Below are positions 44,728 to 53,965 of a stretch of DNA of 64,000 nucleotides, piece after piece. The position numbers and the translations under genes are program-made. Position 1 is the stretch's first letter, and each line of letters begins with the position of its first letter. The notes under the pieces are model-generated. The model saw nothing but the letters and a program-made list of their open reading frames with translations. It was not told the DNA's origin and searched no databases. The DNA is from UBA5793 sp040255465 (lineage in GTDB: Bacteria > Planctomycetota > Phycisphaerae > Phycisphaerales > UBA5793), in NCBI GenBank assembly GCA_040255465.1, contig JBDZVA010000003.1, forward strand, positions 372,001-436,000, read 5' to 3'.

Positions 44728-45957
44728 TCAGGGATCCGATTCGAGCAACCCCATCGACCTCAATGCGGCAACAACGGCTTCATCGCAGCCCGGCGCTGCG
44801 CCATCGGTTGCGGCGTTGGTCGCCGCCATGATGGCCAGATCGCGTTTTGGCGCCAGCCAGATCACGGCCATCCACATGCCGTTCGAGCCTGAGTGCGTCA
44901 GGATCTGGCCGCCGGCCCATGGACGCGTTCCGGTGACCCAGCCCAGCGCGTAGTCCTGGTGATAAGCGTCTTCGTGAAGGACCTTCCAGGACTCGGTTGT
45001 GAGAAACGTCGACTCTTGGCCGCGCTCGCCCTTGAGTTGGGCTGCCGCAAACTTCGCCCAGTCGGCGAGCGTGACGTGGATGCCTCCTGCGGGCCAGTGA
45101 ACCGGCGGATTGTCGGCGCCGCGAGTCCACGGCTTGACAGCAGAGAGACCGTCGCGGAGCGTTCGATGCCCCCAGGGTTGTTGGGCTTGTTCATGATTCG
45201 CATTGTCCGCGGATGGCGGGCCGAACCCCGCTGAATGCATCCCCAGCGGTTCAAAGACCTGCTGGCGCATGAGTTCTTCCCATGTCTTGCCGGTTGCCTG
45301 CTCCATCATCGCTGCGGCCACGACGTAGCCGAAGTTGGAGTATGCCATCATCGAACCTGGCACAGAGGCCGGCTCGCGCGAGAGCACGATCGAGGCCACG
45401 GCGCGGCGCTGCTCGATCATCGGGCCCTTGAGCGACCAGACTTTGCCCCAGATTGCGGGCTCGGGGGCTCGATCTTCTGGCAGCCCGGAGCGGTGCGACA
45501 GGAGTTGGCGCAGCGTCACCGGTCGATAGGCGGGCAGTATCTGCGCGCCGAGCCCTTCAACCGCACCCAGGCTTTCGTCAATGGTCGTGTCCCATTTGAT
45601 CGTGCCCGCTTCGACGAGGCGCGCGGCGAGGGTGGCGGTCATCGCCTTGGTGCACGAGCCGATGTGCCAGAGGTCGTCTGTGGTGACAGGCTCGGGGGAG
45701 CCGGCGCGGCGCACACCGGCCGCGCCGCGTCCGACAATCTGGCCGTCACGCACGACTGCGACGGCAAGAGCCGGCAGATGACGAGACTCGATGATGGACG
45801 GGAGAACCGACGAGAGATCGCGCGCTTCCGGAGTTGGGTTCACGCCATCCTGAGCCGCCACAAACTGCACTGCCGAGGCGGCACAGCCCACAGCGAGCAG
45901 CAGGCTACCGACTCGACTTCGCGCGAACCCAGTGTCCCGTTTCGATCGACTACCCAT
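44728..45957 (-). CDS. serine beta-lactamase-family hydrolase (class C/esterase-like)
   Basis: 409 residues with an export signal (VGSLLLAVGCAASAVQFVAA). Active-site motifs: SxxK in HIGSCTKAMTATLAARLVE, YxN in MMAYSNFGYVVAAAMMEQ and HxG in LTHSGSNGMWMAVIWLAP. GLPEDRAPEPAIWGKVW is a lid-like loop. The family includes esterases, D-aminopeptidases and class C beta-lactamases; which one is not clear. Convergent with dacB. Confidence 0.85.
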   Translation of the reverse strand: MGSRSKRDTGFARSRVGSLLLAVGCAASAVQFVAAQDGVNPTPEARDLSSVLPSIIESRHLPALAVAVVRDGQIVGRGAAGVRRAGSPEPVTTDDLWHIGSCTKAMTATLAARLVEAGTIKWDTTIDESLGAVEGLGAQILPAYRPVTLRQLLSHRSGLPEDRAPEPAIWGKVWSLKGPMIEQRRAVASIVLSREPASVPGSMMAYSNFGYVVAAAMMEQATGKTWEELMRQQVFEPLGMHSAGFGPPSADNANHEQAQQPWGHRTLRDGLSAVKPWTRGADNPPVHWPAGGIHVTLADWAKFAAAQLKGERGQESTFLTTESWKVLHEDAYHQDYALGWVTGTRPWAGGQILTHSGSNGMWMAVIWLAPKRDLAIMAATNAATDGAAPGCDEAVVAALRSMGLLESDP

Positions 45958-45981
45958 GAGGAACTGAACTTTCTGCGAGCG

Positions 45982-46335
45982 CTACGCCGCTGCGGCGGCG
46001 GCCCGACCTCGCATCATGCGGTTCATGACTTTCACAACGACGAAGACGGACATGGCGACGATGAGGAATTCGATGACGGTGTTGATGAACATGCCGTAGC
46101 GCACCGCCACCTCACCGGTGACCGCACCAGATTCATCCGGCGTTCCGGCTTGAAGCACGAATTGCAGGTCCTTGAATTCGACACGTCCCAGCGCCATGCC
46201 GATGGGGGGCATGATGATGTCGGCGACGAGTGAATTCACGATCTTGTTGAATGCGGCACCGAGGATGATGCCGACGGCCATGTCCACGACATTGCCCTTC
46301 ATGGCAAAGTCACGAAACTCCTGAACAAAACCCAT
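45982..46335 (-). CDS. mscL: large-conductance mechanosensitive channel MscL
   Basis: 117 residues from the ATG at 46335. Start MGFVQEFRDFAMKGNVVDMA with the first membrane helix VGIILGAAFNKIVNSLVADI and second helix FINTVIEFLIVAMSVFVVVK. The periplasmic loop is short. It opens under high membrane tension to release solutes. Confidence 0.95.
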   Translation of the reverse strand: MGFVQEFRDFAMKGNVVDMAVGIILGAAFNKIVNSLVADIIMPPIGMALGRVEFKDLQFVLQAGTPDESGAVTGEVAVRYGMFINTVIEFLIVAMSVFVVVKVMNRMMRGRAAAAAA

Positions 46336-46403
46336 GATCACACCTAGACCTTTCGCTGTGCGCCCGTGAAATGCCGGACGCCGGGCCACTCAACCAGGGA
46401 TCG

Positions 46404-46871
46404 CTACTCGATGGGCGGCATGCCCTGCATAGCGCGCAGCAGCATGATCTGTCCCACGTGATAGCTGTCGTGAAATGCGACGTATTGGAGTCGATCGACG
46501 GGATGACTTTCGTCGGCAAGCGCGGCTCGGATGTCGCGATGGGATTGCTCCCAACGGCTGCGGAGCGCGTCCAAGCTGGTTTCAGTCGGCTGGGGCGGCG
46601 CTTCGAAATTGCGCTGCTTCCGCTCGTCGTCGAGGATGCTCTCGCCGCGGAGCCTTCGCAGCGTGACATCGCGCCAGAAGAGCATGTGGGTGACGTACTG
46701 CCAGATGCAATGGCGGTCGGGCTGTGGCCTCCAGACGGCCTGCTCCGGGCTGAGGCCCTCGAGTGCGCGACTCCACGGCGCGGCCCACAAGCCCTCATTC
46801 CAGGCTTCATCCCACAGGCGGAGCAGCATTGCACGATCCATGAGGATGCTCTTGTTCATGCGGGTCATCAT
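46404..46871 (-). CDS. DinB-like protein
   Basis: 155 residues from the ATG at 46871, eight bases after the RNHCP stop. Helical-bundle sequence with candidate metal His in HCIWQYVTHMLFWRDV and FHDSYHVGQIMLLRAM, the DinB_2 pattern. Likely the second gene of the RNHCP operon. The role is unknown. Confidence 0.75.
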   Translation of the reverse strand: MMTRMNKSILMDRAMLLRLWDEAWNEGLWAAPWSRALEGLSPEQAVWRPQPDRHCIWQYVTHMLFWRDVTLRRLRGESILDDERKQRNFEAPPQPTETSLDALRSRWEQSHRDIRAALADESHPVDRLQYVAFHDSYHVGQIMLLRAMQGMPPIE

Positions 46872-46878
46872 AGCGATC

Positions 46879-47244
46879 TCAACCGAACCGCCGCGAGGGG
46901 TCCAGGCCGTCAAGCGGGAACGCCGGATTGGCGATGGGTCGCAGCGCGAGCGAGAGCAACGTGAGCACGTGATCGTCACCTGCAATGCGATTGGTGCGCA
47001 GCGTGTTGCAGCCGGTGCATCGGTGAACGAGGGCCCACTCGCCATCGCGGCGGACCTCCAGCGCGATTGGCTCCATCGGACTGCGGCAGGCGCAGCGGCG
47101 ATCCCCCACTTCTTCATCAACGTGCCTCGACCAGAGGCACAACGGGCAGTGGTTGCGGTGACAGGTTCCATACGCCTGCGCGGAGACGGCCTGGCGGCAG
47201 TGGACGCAGGCAAACCCCTTTTCGGGGCGCGATTTGTGTGACAT
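46879..47244 (-). CDS. RNHCP-domain protein
   Basis: 121 residues. The defining HRNHCPLCLWSRHVD is present, with FACVHC before it, then GDRRCACRSPMEPIAL and WALVHRCTGCNTLRTNRIAG. The paired Cys/His sites suggest zinc binding. This small family has no established function. The ATG at 47244 is preferred over an upstream TTG. Confidence 0.85.
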   Translation of the reverse strand: MSHKSRPEKGFACVHCRQAVSAQAYGTCHRNHCPLCLWSRHVDEEVGDRRCACRSPMEPIALEVRRDGEWALVHRCTGCNTLRTNRIAGDDHVLTLLSLALRPIANPAFPLDGLDPSRRFG

Positions 47245-47246
47245 TG

Positions 47247-47521
47247 GTAAAACGAATCCCGAGTCGGCCGGGCTCGCGCTGCTCAAAGAGCAATCGCTTC
47301 ACGCCTCAACCGCTTGACTGAATCTCGACGAACGGAGATGCTCGGGGACAACCCGCAACCGCTTGTGCCTCTATCTCCCGGCAGGCCAAAGCGCAATGCG
47401 ACCACCACCTGCGTTGCGCATTCGCGGCACGGGCGGCGAGCGCAAGCCATGTGGTCGGTGACGGGTTGTGATCAGGCAGTGGGCTTCATCAGTTCCAAGT
47501 ATAACGCGGCACTGCGCCGGT
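47247..47521 (-). other. intergenic region with minus-strand promoter candidate
   Basis: On the minus strand TTGAAC (47525-47520), 16-base spacer, TATACT (47503-47498) lies at the end of the preceding PEP-CTERM gene and points toward the RNHCP gene 250 bases away. The long leader holds a hairpin GCGCAATGC/GCGTTGCGC near 47390-47420. A structured leader or small RNA is possible. Confidence 0.35.
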
Positions 47522-48295
47522 TCAATCGATCATCGACCGGCGGCGGCGGCTCCCCATCCAGCCAAGCCCGATCGACATCAGGGCGATCACGCCCGGCTCG
47601 GGAATGGGAAGGTACTCGATGGTCAGCATGGGTCGGAACGACTCGGTCCGATTCTCGCGGCTGTCGAATCGCTTGGCAGTAAAGGGCGTGGACTCGTTGC
47701 CGATAATCTCCCAGCCGAAGCTGGAGCCGGGATTGTCGAGCCAGGATTGCACATCGGCGACCAGAAGCGCGGTTGAGTTCCAGGTGTAGAAGCCGTCGGT
47801 CGCGCCGATGATCGTCGAGGCGCTGGCGTTGGCGTCAAAGTCGCCTCCGAGGTTAGTCCAGAACTGGTTGTTGTAAAAGGTGTGCCTCCAGGTGGCGTCG
47901 CCGGGCTGAGCCTGGCCGCCACCGCCCTCTTCGCCGGGCGCGATCGAAGTGCCTTCCCCCCAGTCGGCGAGAACGCGATGAAGTGAGACGATCTGGTCGC
48001 CGGAAATGGTCTGCGACATGTGCAGCGTCAGTGAGACGTTGAGGATCGTCGCGCCGCTGGGCAGGGCACCGGCAACATCGAACGCCACCAGCCCGCGTCG
48101 ATAGGCAAACCCTGCGGTCGAACCAGTGAACAAGTGTTGACCGGCGCCGTTGCTGAGCGAACCCTGAAAGTCTTCATACAGCGTGTTGTCTTTGGAAGTG
48201 CCGATCGAGATGACATCGCCAAGCGCGATCCCAGCCGAACACAGCACGCCCATCGCAGCTGCGCAGATTGCAGCCGTCTTGTAGCCCCCGGTCAT
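47522..48295 (-). CDS. PEP-CTERM exported protein, DNRLRE-like
   Basis: 257 residues with GGAGGG eight bases before the ATG and a signal peptide (AAICAAAMGVLCSAGIALG). The body (TILNVSLTLHMSQTISGDQI, LHRVLADWGEGTS, WNSTALLVADVQSWLDN) is the DNRLRE-type beta domain found in wall-attached proteins. The end IPEPGVIALMSIGLGWMGSR plus Arg residues is a canonical PEP-CTERM sorting signal. Confidence 0.85.
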   Translation of the reverse strand: MTGGYKTAAICAAAMGVLCSAGIALGDVISIGTSKDNTLYEDFQGSLSNGAGQHLFTGSTAGFAYRRGLVAFDVAGALPSGATILNVSLTLHMSQTISGDQIVSLHRVLADWGEGTSIAPGEEGGGGQAQPGDATWRHTFYNNQFWTNLGGDFDANASASTIIGATDGFYTWNSTALLVADVQSWLDNPGSSFGWEIIGNESTPFTAKRFDSRENRTESFRPMLTIEYLPIPEPGVIALMSIGLGWMGSRRRRSMID

Positions 48296-48517
48296 CTTCA
48301 ACCCTCCCCAGGCAGATGGATTATCGGCGGCCATGTAACGCATCACGACCGGCCGATTATTGATCTTTCGATTCTACGCCCCGCCGCCCAGTGCGGAGAA
48401 TGTCTCCGGACGCATGCGGCTCAAGCGCACCGGGATATCCAACCGCCGGCGGCATTTCGCTATTCCACACCGGCCGCAGGACGCTGAATTGGATGAGCGG
48501 CACCCGCACATCTTGCC

Positions 48518-49645
48518 CTACTTCACACGGTACAGATTCCGTGCCGCGTCGTAGATCAACCCTTCTTCCGCCGCGTCACCGTCGAAGGCCTGCTGGAAGA
48601 ACCGGTACACCTTCTGGTTCTTCGTCACCGGGCTGCTCTCGAAGTAGGCGTGCGAGTCGCCGATTGCTTTCGCGTGGGTGAAGTCCACGTAGACCGCTCG
48701 CTGGGACTCCAGATCGAAGGGCCAGTGTCCGAGACGGGCTTTCTGCTCTTCCCCCATCTTCATGCGCGAGGCGCGCAAGGCGCCGTCGTTTTCGTTGATG
48801 GTGATGAACAGCCGGCGGCGTACGGGAATCCGATCGACCCACTCCCGGTGCGCCTCGTTGTTGGCGTCGGCCGCGGCCATGACAATGTTGTCGAAGATGA
48901 GCACGTTGCCGCGATAAGCCGATGACATCAGCAGGTGTTTGTAGAGGTAGTTGCCCATGGAATGGAGCATCATGGTGACGGGAAAGTCGCACCACTGCTC
49001 GGCCTGGCGGGTGAAGAACTGGTCCCATTTCTCGGCATTGTCGCCGTGCAACTCGCTCGCGCGTTTCTCAACTTTGGCGACGTGCTCCTGATGTGCGGAC
49101 TGGAGGTAGTCGCTGAGCTTGGCCAGACAGCGATCCAAGGCGCCGACGGATGCCTGGGCATCGCGTTTGTCGCTCTTGTAACTCGCGACGCCTTTGAATC
49201 CGCCGCCGTTGGCCGGCCAGGAGAAGGACAGGACTTCAACGCCATAGGTGCTCGAGAGCCGCGCGGCGCGATCCAGCACATCCTTGACATTGTTATTGAA
49301 TCCATGAACGTAGAACAGCAGGCCGCGACCCTTGCTCCGCCGATCGCCAACCATCCGTGGGTTCACACGCGCGAGCAGTTTTCGGGCGACGTAGCGGCTG
49401 GCGAAGATCGGATCGCCCTTCTCATCCACGGCGTTGCCATTTGCATCCACGGTGTGAGGCAGCTCGGCGTCGGTCGCCATGGCGGCGCTGATCTGGTCGG
49501 GCAAGATGGTGATCTTCCATTTGCCCCCGATGCGCTGTGCCTCCGCCATGCGCAATTCGTTTGGTCCGTGTCGATTGGCCACCTCTCCGAATGCAGTCAC
49601 GTCGGTCCGACGCTCATCGACTTCTCTATTGGTCACAATGAACAT
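48518..49645 (-). CDS. alpha/beta hydrolase-fold protein, DUF900 type
   Basis: 375 residues from the ATG at 49645. LFYVHGFNNNVKDVLDRAAR is the typical DUF900 start of the hydrolase core, VLSFSWPANG follows, and the nucleophile elbow is MLHSMGNYLYKHL. Asp/His partners probably lie in FDNIVMAAADANN and near FTHAKAIGDSHAYF. No signal peptide. Substrate unknown. Confidence 0.8.
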   Translation of the reverse strand: MFIVTNREVDERRTDVTAFGEVANRHGPNELRMAEAQRIGGKWKITILPDQISAAMATDAELPHTVDANGNAVDEKGDPIFASRYVARKLLARVNPRMVGDRRSKGRGLLFYVHGFNNNVKDVLDRAARLSSTYGVEVLSFSWPANGGGFKGVASYKSDKRDAQASVGALDRCLAKLSDYLQSAHQEHVAKVEKRASELHGDNAEKWDQFFTRQAEQWCDFPVTMMLHSMGNYLYKHLLMSSAYRGNVLIFDNIVMAAADANNEAHREWVDRIPVRRRLFITINENDGALRASRMKMGEEQKARLGHWPFDLESQRAVYVDFTHAKAIGDSHAYFESSPVTKNQKVYRFFQQAFDGDAAEEGLIYDAARNLYRVK

Positions 49646-49690
49646 GGGCGCACGATACCCGGATGGCGATGCGTCTTCAAGACGAAAGAA

Positions 49691-49713
49691 GCCCACGTTC
49701 AGGGAACGTGGGC
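49691..49713 (-). terminator. terminator of the sigma/anti-sigma operon
   Basis: Perfect 10-bp hairpin GCCCACGTTC (49691-49700) with GAACGTGGGC (49704-49713). On the minus strand it is followed by TTCTTTCGT, 31 bases after the anti-sigma stop. Confidence 0.65.
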
Positions 49714-49743
49714 CTCGGCGGCGTATCAAGTTGTGCGCACGTG

Positions 49744-50640
49744 TCAGGGCGTGTCGGGAAGAAGCTGAAGCAGGGCGGTCTCCGTCCCCGCGTTGACCGC
49801 GGAGGGCCCCATGACCCACCACTTGGCGCCGGTGACATCCATGCCCAGCGAGATCGGCACGGCACAGGTGCCATCCTTGGAGTAGAACACAGCGACAGTG
49901 CGGGCGCTCTCCGGCTGATCAAAGCCCATGAGCAGGCGATAGGGATCATCGGACGTCGGCATGTTGATGGCGGCCAGGAAGCCGCGATCCTCCGAGTTGA
50001 TGATCGAAAGCATGGCCCGGCCCTTGAAGTCCGTCTCGGCCACCGAAAAAGCGTCCATTCGCGTTTCGGGATTGAACCAGAAGTCTTCGGGCAGTTGCTT
50101 GAAGGTCAGCCGGAGCATCTCATCGATGCGGTTTCGGCTGATCGAGTCGGCAATGCGCATGGCGTTGGAATAAGCGTCGATGGCGAACCAGGTCAGGCCG
50201 ATTGTCACCGTCATGAGTACGAGCGCGGCAATTCGCCACATCGGCGAGACTCGGCCTGCGGCAAAGCGCTCGATCCAGTCACCGCGCGTTGGAAGCGCGG
50301 CAGCGCCGCCAATCGGGAACTGGAGGCTGCCGTGGAGGTCCTCCTCGACAAAGCGCTCAAATGTCCCCAGAACCCGTCGCTTGAGCGTCGGGGCGGGGCT
50401 CTGCTCCATGTACTCGTTCACGCGCGTCAACGTGCGGGCGCGAAGCTGCTCGTCGGGTTGCGCTTCGACGACCAGTTCGCCCATGGCGACTACATCATCC
50501 TGGATGGTCCGCAGTTCGCGTCGCAGCGAGGCGTCGGCGCGGCGAAACGCCGCCTCAAAGGCCTCCGACTCATCGGGATCGAGCATCCCGAGCGCGTCGC
50601 GGCCCGCCATTTCGATCAGTTCTTCTCGTGACAACTTCAT
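49744..50640 (-). CDS. anti-sigma factor, membrane-anchored
   Basis: 298 residues. The N-terminal cytoplasmic part (MAGRDALGMLDPDESEAFEA) is the anti-sigma/zf-HC2-like head without the zinc cysteines, as in RskA-type proteins. One membrane segment follows at about residue 140-158 (IAALVLMTVTIGLTWFAID) and an extracytoplasmic RskA-like sensor domain. The start overlaps the sigma gene stop by four bases. Confidence 0.85.
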   Translation of the reverse strand: MKLSREELIEMAGRDALGMLDPDESEAFEAAFRRADASLRRELRTIQDDVVAMGELVVEAQPDEQLRARTLTRVNEYMEQSPAPTLKRRVLGTFERFVEEDLHGSLQFPIGGAAALPTRGDWIERFAAGRVSPMWRIAALVLMTVTIGLTWFAIDAYSNAMRIADSISRNRIDEMLRLTFKQLPEDFWFNPETRMDAFSVAETDFKGRAMLSIINSEDRGFLAAINMPTSDDPYRLLMGFDQPESARTVAVFYSKDGTCAVPISLGMDVTGAKWWVMGPSAVNAGTETALLQLLPDTP

Positions 50641-51194
50641 GCGATACCTTCTTCACTCGGTACTCGTTCTCTCAAGACAGCCAGAGCGCGGCTTAGCGCC
50701 GACTTGACCGTCCCGATCGGTTTGTTCAGTTCCTGACCAATCTCCCGAAGCGTCTTGCCTCCGAGATAGGCCCGCTCGACCACCTGGCGTTGCAACTCGG
50801 GCAGGGCCGCAATCTTCTCTCGCAAGCGCTGTCGGCGTTCCTTGCGCTGCATCGCCACTCCGGGCGCCGCGATCGAATCGTCCTCGGCGGACCAGTGTTC
50901 GTCGAATCCCGTGAACTTCGGCCGGACGCGCATCCGCCGAAGCTGGTCGACGAGGTAGCGTCGAGTGATGAGCATGACCCAGGTGACGAGGGAGGCCCGA
51001 TTTGGATCAAAATGCCCTGCGCTTTGCCAAAGTCGAACAAAAACCTCCTGAACCGCGTCCTCTGCATCCCCTTTTGTGGGGAGGAGTTGGTATGCCATGC
51101 GATAAACGAGACTGGCAAAGCGGTCGTACAGTTCCGCGACCGCTGCCCGGTCTCCCTCAGCGACCCGCTGCATAAGTGACCAGTCGTCGTGCAT
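50637..51194 (-). CDS. ECF-type RNA polymerase sigma factor
   Basis: 185 residues. Region 2 is LYDRFASLVYRMAYQLLPTK with GDAEDAVQEVFVRLWQ; region 4 is ALPELQRQVVERAYLGGKTL and the recognition helix IGQELNKPIGTVKSALSRAL. The stop overlaps the anti-sigma start (ATGA), so the pair forms a stoichiometric operon. The target genes are not evident. Confidence 0.94.
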   Translation of the reverse strand: MHDDWSLMQRVAEGDRAAVAELYDRFASLVYRMAYQLLPTKGDAEDAVQEVFVRLWQSAGHFDPNRASLVTWVMLITRRYLVDQLRRMRVRPKFTGFDEHWSAEDDSIAAPGVAMQRKERRQRLREKIAALPELQRQVVERAYLGGKTLREIGQELNKPIGTVKSALSRALAVLRERVPSEEGIA

Positions 51195-51408
51195 TTCAAG
51201 GAATCCTACCCGGTTTCAGGGCCCGGTACCCTACTTTCCGCAGCGTAAGGGGCTGAGGTTTCAGGATTTTGGGATCATCGGCGTGTTTGGATCATCCCCC
51301 CGTGTTTCAAGAAAATCAGCAAACTTTATGATTCTGGAGGGATTCGGGGTTGTCCCCGGCCGGTTTGTGGTACATTAATTGGGTGCGGAACGACATTGGA
51401 GTTCAGCC

Positions 51409-52221
51409 GTGGCAGGTGAAATCCTGAGAATCGATTCGAATGATGCGCCCTCCATGGGAGGTCGACGGAATCGTTGCGCTTGCCGTTCGGGTCGCACGTC
51501 GGCGGCGCGGCGCGGGTTTTCACTGATTGAACTGCTCGTGGTGCTCGGAGTTGCATGGATTCTCATCAGTCTGCTCATGCCGAGCTTTGCGCGCATCCGC
51601 GAGGCGGCCCGGCGCGTCGCTTGCGCCAGCAACATGCACCAGATCGCCATCGGGCTCGAGTCGTATTCGCATGACAATCGAAACCGGATGCCCAATTCAT
51701 TCTTTGCCGGGGACACCTACCGCGATCCCAAGCCGCAGGACATGATGATCCTGAATCGCGGCGTTCGGTGGGACACATGGGACGGCATTGGCCGCCTGTT
51801 CACCAAGAACTACATCAACGCGGCCGGCACCTACTACTGCCCTTCTCATTCCGGGGATCACACGATCGATCGCTACGAGGGCTCCTGGAAGAAGAACAGC
51901 CGAGAGTTGATCTACGGCAACTACCACTATCGTGGGATGTTGAACCTGACAAGCCAGAAAGCCGACCCCATCGATCGCTACGATCGCGACCAGCTGCGCA
52001 ATGAACATCCGGCAGGCGTTTCCCTGCTCGCGGACGGCTTGCGAACGAAGAGCGATTTCAGTCATGTTCGAGGGTGCAACCTCCTCGAGGATGACCTGAG
52101 CGTCACGTGGTTTTCGGACAGTGCGGGCCGGATCTACAACATTCTGCCCGAGACGGTTTGGGAATCCTGGCCGCGCGCTCAAGTCTGGCTTCGGCTCGAC
52201 GAGGGGCTGAACCACGAGTAG
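51409..52221 (+). CDS. type II secretion/pilus pseudopilin-like protein
   Basis: 270 residues. The GTG at 51409 has GGAG seven bases upstream. After a 37-residue leader comes the prepilin cleavage site RRGFSLIELLVVLGVAWILI, followed by ARIREAARRVACASNMHQIA, the planctomycete pseudopilin pattern. The head domain is beta-rich (GTYYCPSHSGDHTIDRYEGS). Processed by a PilD-like peptidase; may be part of an export or adhesion system. Confidence 0.85.
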   Translation: MAGEILRIDSNDAPSMGGRRNRCACRSGRTSAARRGFSLIELLVVLGVAWILISLLMPSFARIREAARRVACASNMHQIAIGLESYSHDNRNRMPNSFFAGDTYRDPKPQDMMILNRGVRWDTWDGIGRLFTKNYINAAGTYYCPSHSGDHTIDRYEGSWKKNSRELIYGNYHYRGMLNLTSQKADPIDRYDRDQLRNEHPAGVSLLADGLRTKSDFSHVRGCNLLEDDLSVTWFSDSAGRIYNILPETVWESWPRAQVWLRLDEGLNHE

Positions 52222-52370
52222 TGGCGTCTGTCTTCAGCGCCGATCGTTCCTCAGACTGCCTACGCCCAATGCCCCCGCGCGTCTACCATGATGCCGCGAT
52301 CGCGCCAGTTGGCAGGTGACGATTCGCGCCTGGTGAGTCTCCGTTGCCTCTTTCGAGTCAGTTGACGTCG

Positions 52371-52985
52371 ATGCTCAAGCGAATCTTCGGCCGCAAGGCC
52401 CCCGCACCCAATCGCACGTTCATTACGGTGGTCTCCGGCCTTCCCCGGTCGGGAACCTCCATGATGATGAAGATGCTCGATGCCGGCGGCATCCCGCCGA
52501 TCATCGATAACATCCGCACGGCCGACGAGGACAACCCCAAGGGTTACTACGAATTCGAGCGTGTCAAAGCGCTGGACAAGGGCGACACAGCCTGGGTCGC
52601 CGATGCGGTGGGCAAGTCCGTCAAGGTCATCTCGGCCCTGCTGCGCCACCTGCCACCCGAATTCGAGTATCGTGTGGTGTTCATGCGTCGGCGACTGGAG
52701 GAGAGTATCGAGTCGCAGAAGAAGATGCTTATCCGGCGGGGTGAAGATCCCGACAAGGTTAGCGACGCCGAGGTGCTCACGCTCCTGCAAAAGCACCTTG
52801 ACATGGTCGACAACTGGCTTGGCAGCCAGCCCAACATTCGCTGCCACGACGTGCCCTACCACGAGATGATCGCCAACCCCACCGATGGAGTCGCGCGGCT
52901 CAATGCATTCCTGGGCGGTGATCTTGACGCAAGAGCCATGGCGCAGGTCGTCGATGAAAACCTCTACCGAAACCGGGCTGAATAA
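52371..52985 (+). CDS. sulfotransferase-like P-loop protein
   Basis: 204 residues from the ATG at 52371 (TTG at 52344 also in frame). The N-terminal phosphate loop is VSGLPRSGTSMMMKMLDAGG, matching the PAPS-binding SGLPRSGT motif of sulfotransferases; YRVVFMRRRLEESIESQKKM follows. It may modify a glycan or act as a kinase-like protein. Convergent with the next gene, with a shared terminator. Confidence 0.75.
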   Translation: MLKRIFGRKAPAPNRTFITVVSGLPRSGTSMMMKMLDAGGIPPIIDNIRTADEDNPKGYYEFERVKALDKGDTAWVADAVGKSVKVISALLRHLPPEFEYRVVFMRRRLEESIESQKKMLIRRGEDPDKVSDAEVLTLLQKHLDMVDNWLGSQPNIRCHDVPYHEMIANPTDGVARLNAFLGGDLDARAMAQVVDENLYRNRAE

Positions 52986-52988
52986 GCA

Positions 52989-53021
52989 ATGAAGTCCATG
53001 CTCGCCAGGCATGGACTTCAT
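52989..53021. terminator. bidirectional terminator between convergent genes
   Basis: 13-bp perfect stem ATGAAGTCCATGC (52989-53001) with GCATGGACTTCAT (53009-53021). Flanking T-runs are weak on both sides. Placed between the convergent sulfotransferase and exoprotein genes. Confidence 0.55.
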
Positions 53022-53053
53022 CATTCGACTCGTGAGAGAGGCCGACAACTGCG

Positions 53054-53725
53054 TCAGCGGTAGTCCGTGTTCACAATCACGCGGATGTTGTCCACTCCGA
53101 GGTAGTGGAACTGAAAGATGTAGAAGTAGTCGGGGTTGAAGTAGTGGAAGTTGAGTCGATCCACATCGGTCACCACCTGATCCCAGGTGAACTCGGGCGG
53201 TGAATTGGGCCCAAGGGCCCACGGAACCCAGCCGTCGGGCGTCTGTCCCGTGACCTGGCTGGGCATGGGATATCGGTAGGTGCGGATGTTGCCGTTGAAA
53301 TTCATCATCTGGCCCGTGACGTGGTAGAAGCCGAAATCGTCGGAGGAGTCGTTCGGCGTGCCATTGTCATTGACGATGGAAATGGACATGTCGCGGATGG
53401 TGTTGAAGTCGGCGGTTCCTGCGGTTGTCAGTTCGAAGCCGACCACGCCCTCGGTGCGGTAGTTTTTGTTGCCGGCGAGGCGGTTGGAGCCGTCGGTCTT
53501 TGTGCTGAGCGTGACGCCGAAGGTATCGACGGACGCCCGGAGGTAATGGTTGCCGTTATTGACGGCGATCCCCTCGTCACCGGCGTTGAAAGTCCAGCCG
53601 CGCTGGGGGTCGCCTCCGTTGATGTTCTCAAAGGTTTCCGTCAGGCGAATGATGGCGCCATAGGCGACCGCGGCACATGCAGCCGCCGCCACGAGGCCGA
53701 TCGTGATCTGCTTGGTTCGGTTCAT
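53054..53725 (-). CDS. secreted hypothetical protein
   Basis: 223 residues with a signal peptide (ITIGLVAAAACAAVAYGAII). The mature part is beta-rich, Asn/Thr/Tyr-rich (VTLSTKTDGSNRLAGNKNYR, FHYFNPDYFYIFQFHYLGVD). It has no PEP-CTERM end. A promoter TTGAAC-N16-TATGCT lies on its strand at 53879-53852. Divergent from an ArsR-like regulator, so regulation by it is a reasonable guess. Confidence 0.6.
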   Translation of the reverse strand: MNRTKQITIGLVAAAACAAVAYGAIIRLTETFENINGGDPQRGWTFNAGDEGIAVNNGNHYLRASVDTFGVTLSTKTDGSNRLAGNKNYRTEGVVGFELTTAGTADFNTIRDMSISIVNDNGTPNDSSDDFGFYHVTGQMMNFNGNIRTYRYPMPSQVTGQTPDGWVPWALGPNSPPEFTWDQVVTDVDRLNFHYFNPDYFYIFQFHYLGVDNIRVIVNTDYR

Positions 53726-53851
53726 GGTTTCATCTCTCCAAAAAAATCGGGTCTCTGGATTGCCCGCAGGTCGGGAGTCCGCGCGGGCCTGGGGTCGTCA
53801 CGGCCTGGGGACCGCGGTGGAAGCGGCGGCCTCGCGTGTTTGTTCGGAGAA

Positions 53852-53879
53852 AGCATACCCGATGTTCCCATATGTTCAA
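53852..53879 (-). promoter_or_regulatory. candidate promoter of the secreted protein gene
   Basis: Minus strand: TTGAAC (53879-53874), 16-base spacer, TATGCT (53857-53852). The region between the two divergent genes is AT-rich relative to its surroundings. Confidence 0.45.
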
Positions 53880-53965
53880 ATAAACTTGCAAAATTGAATA
53901 GAAAATCGCGGGTGATTTGAACGACCCCTGGTTTGACCCCGATCCCGGGCCGGCGAAACTGGCAT

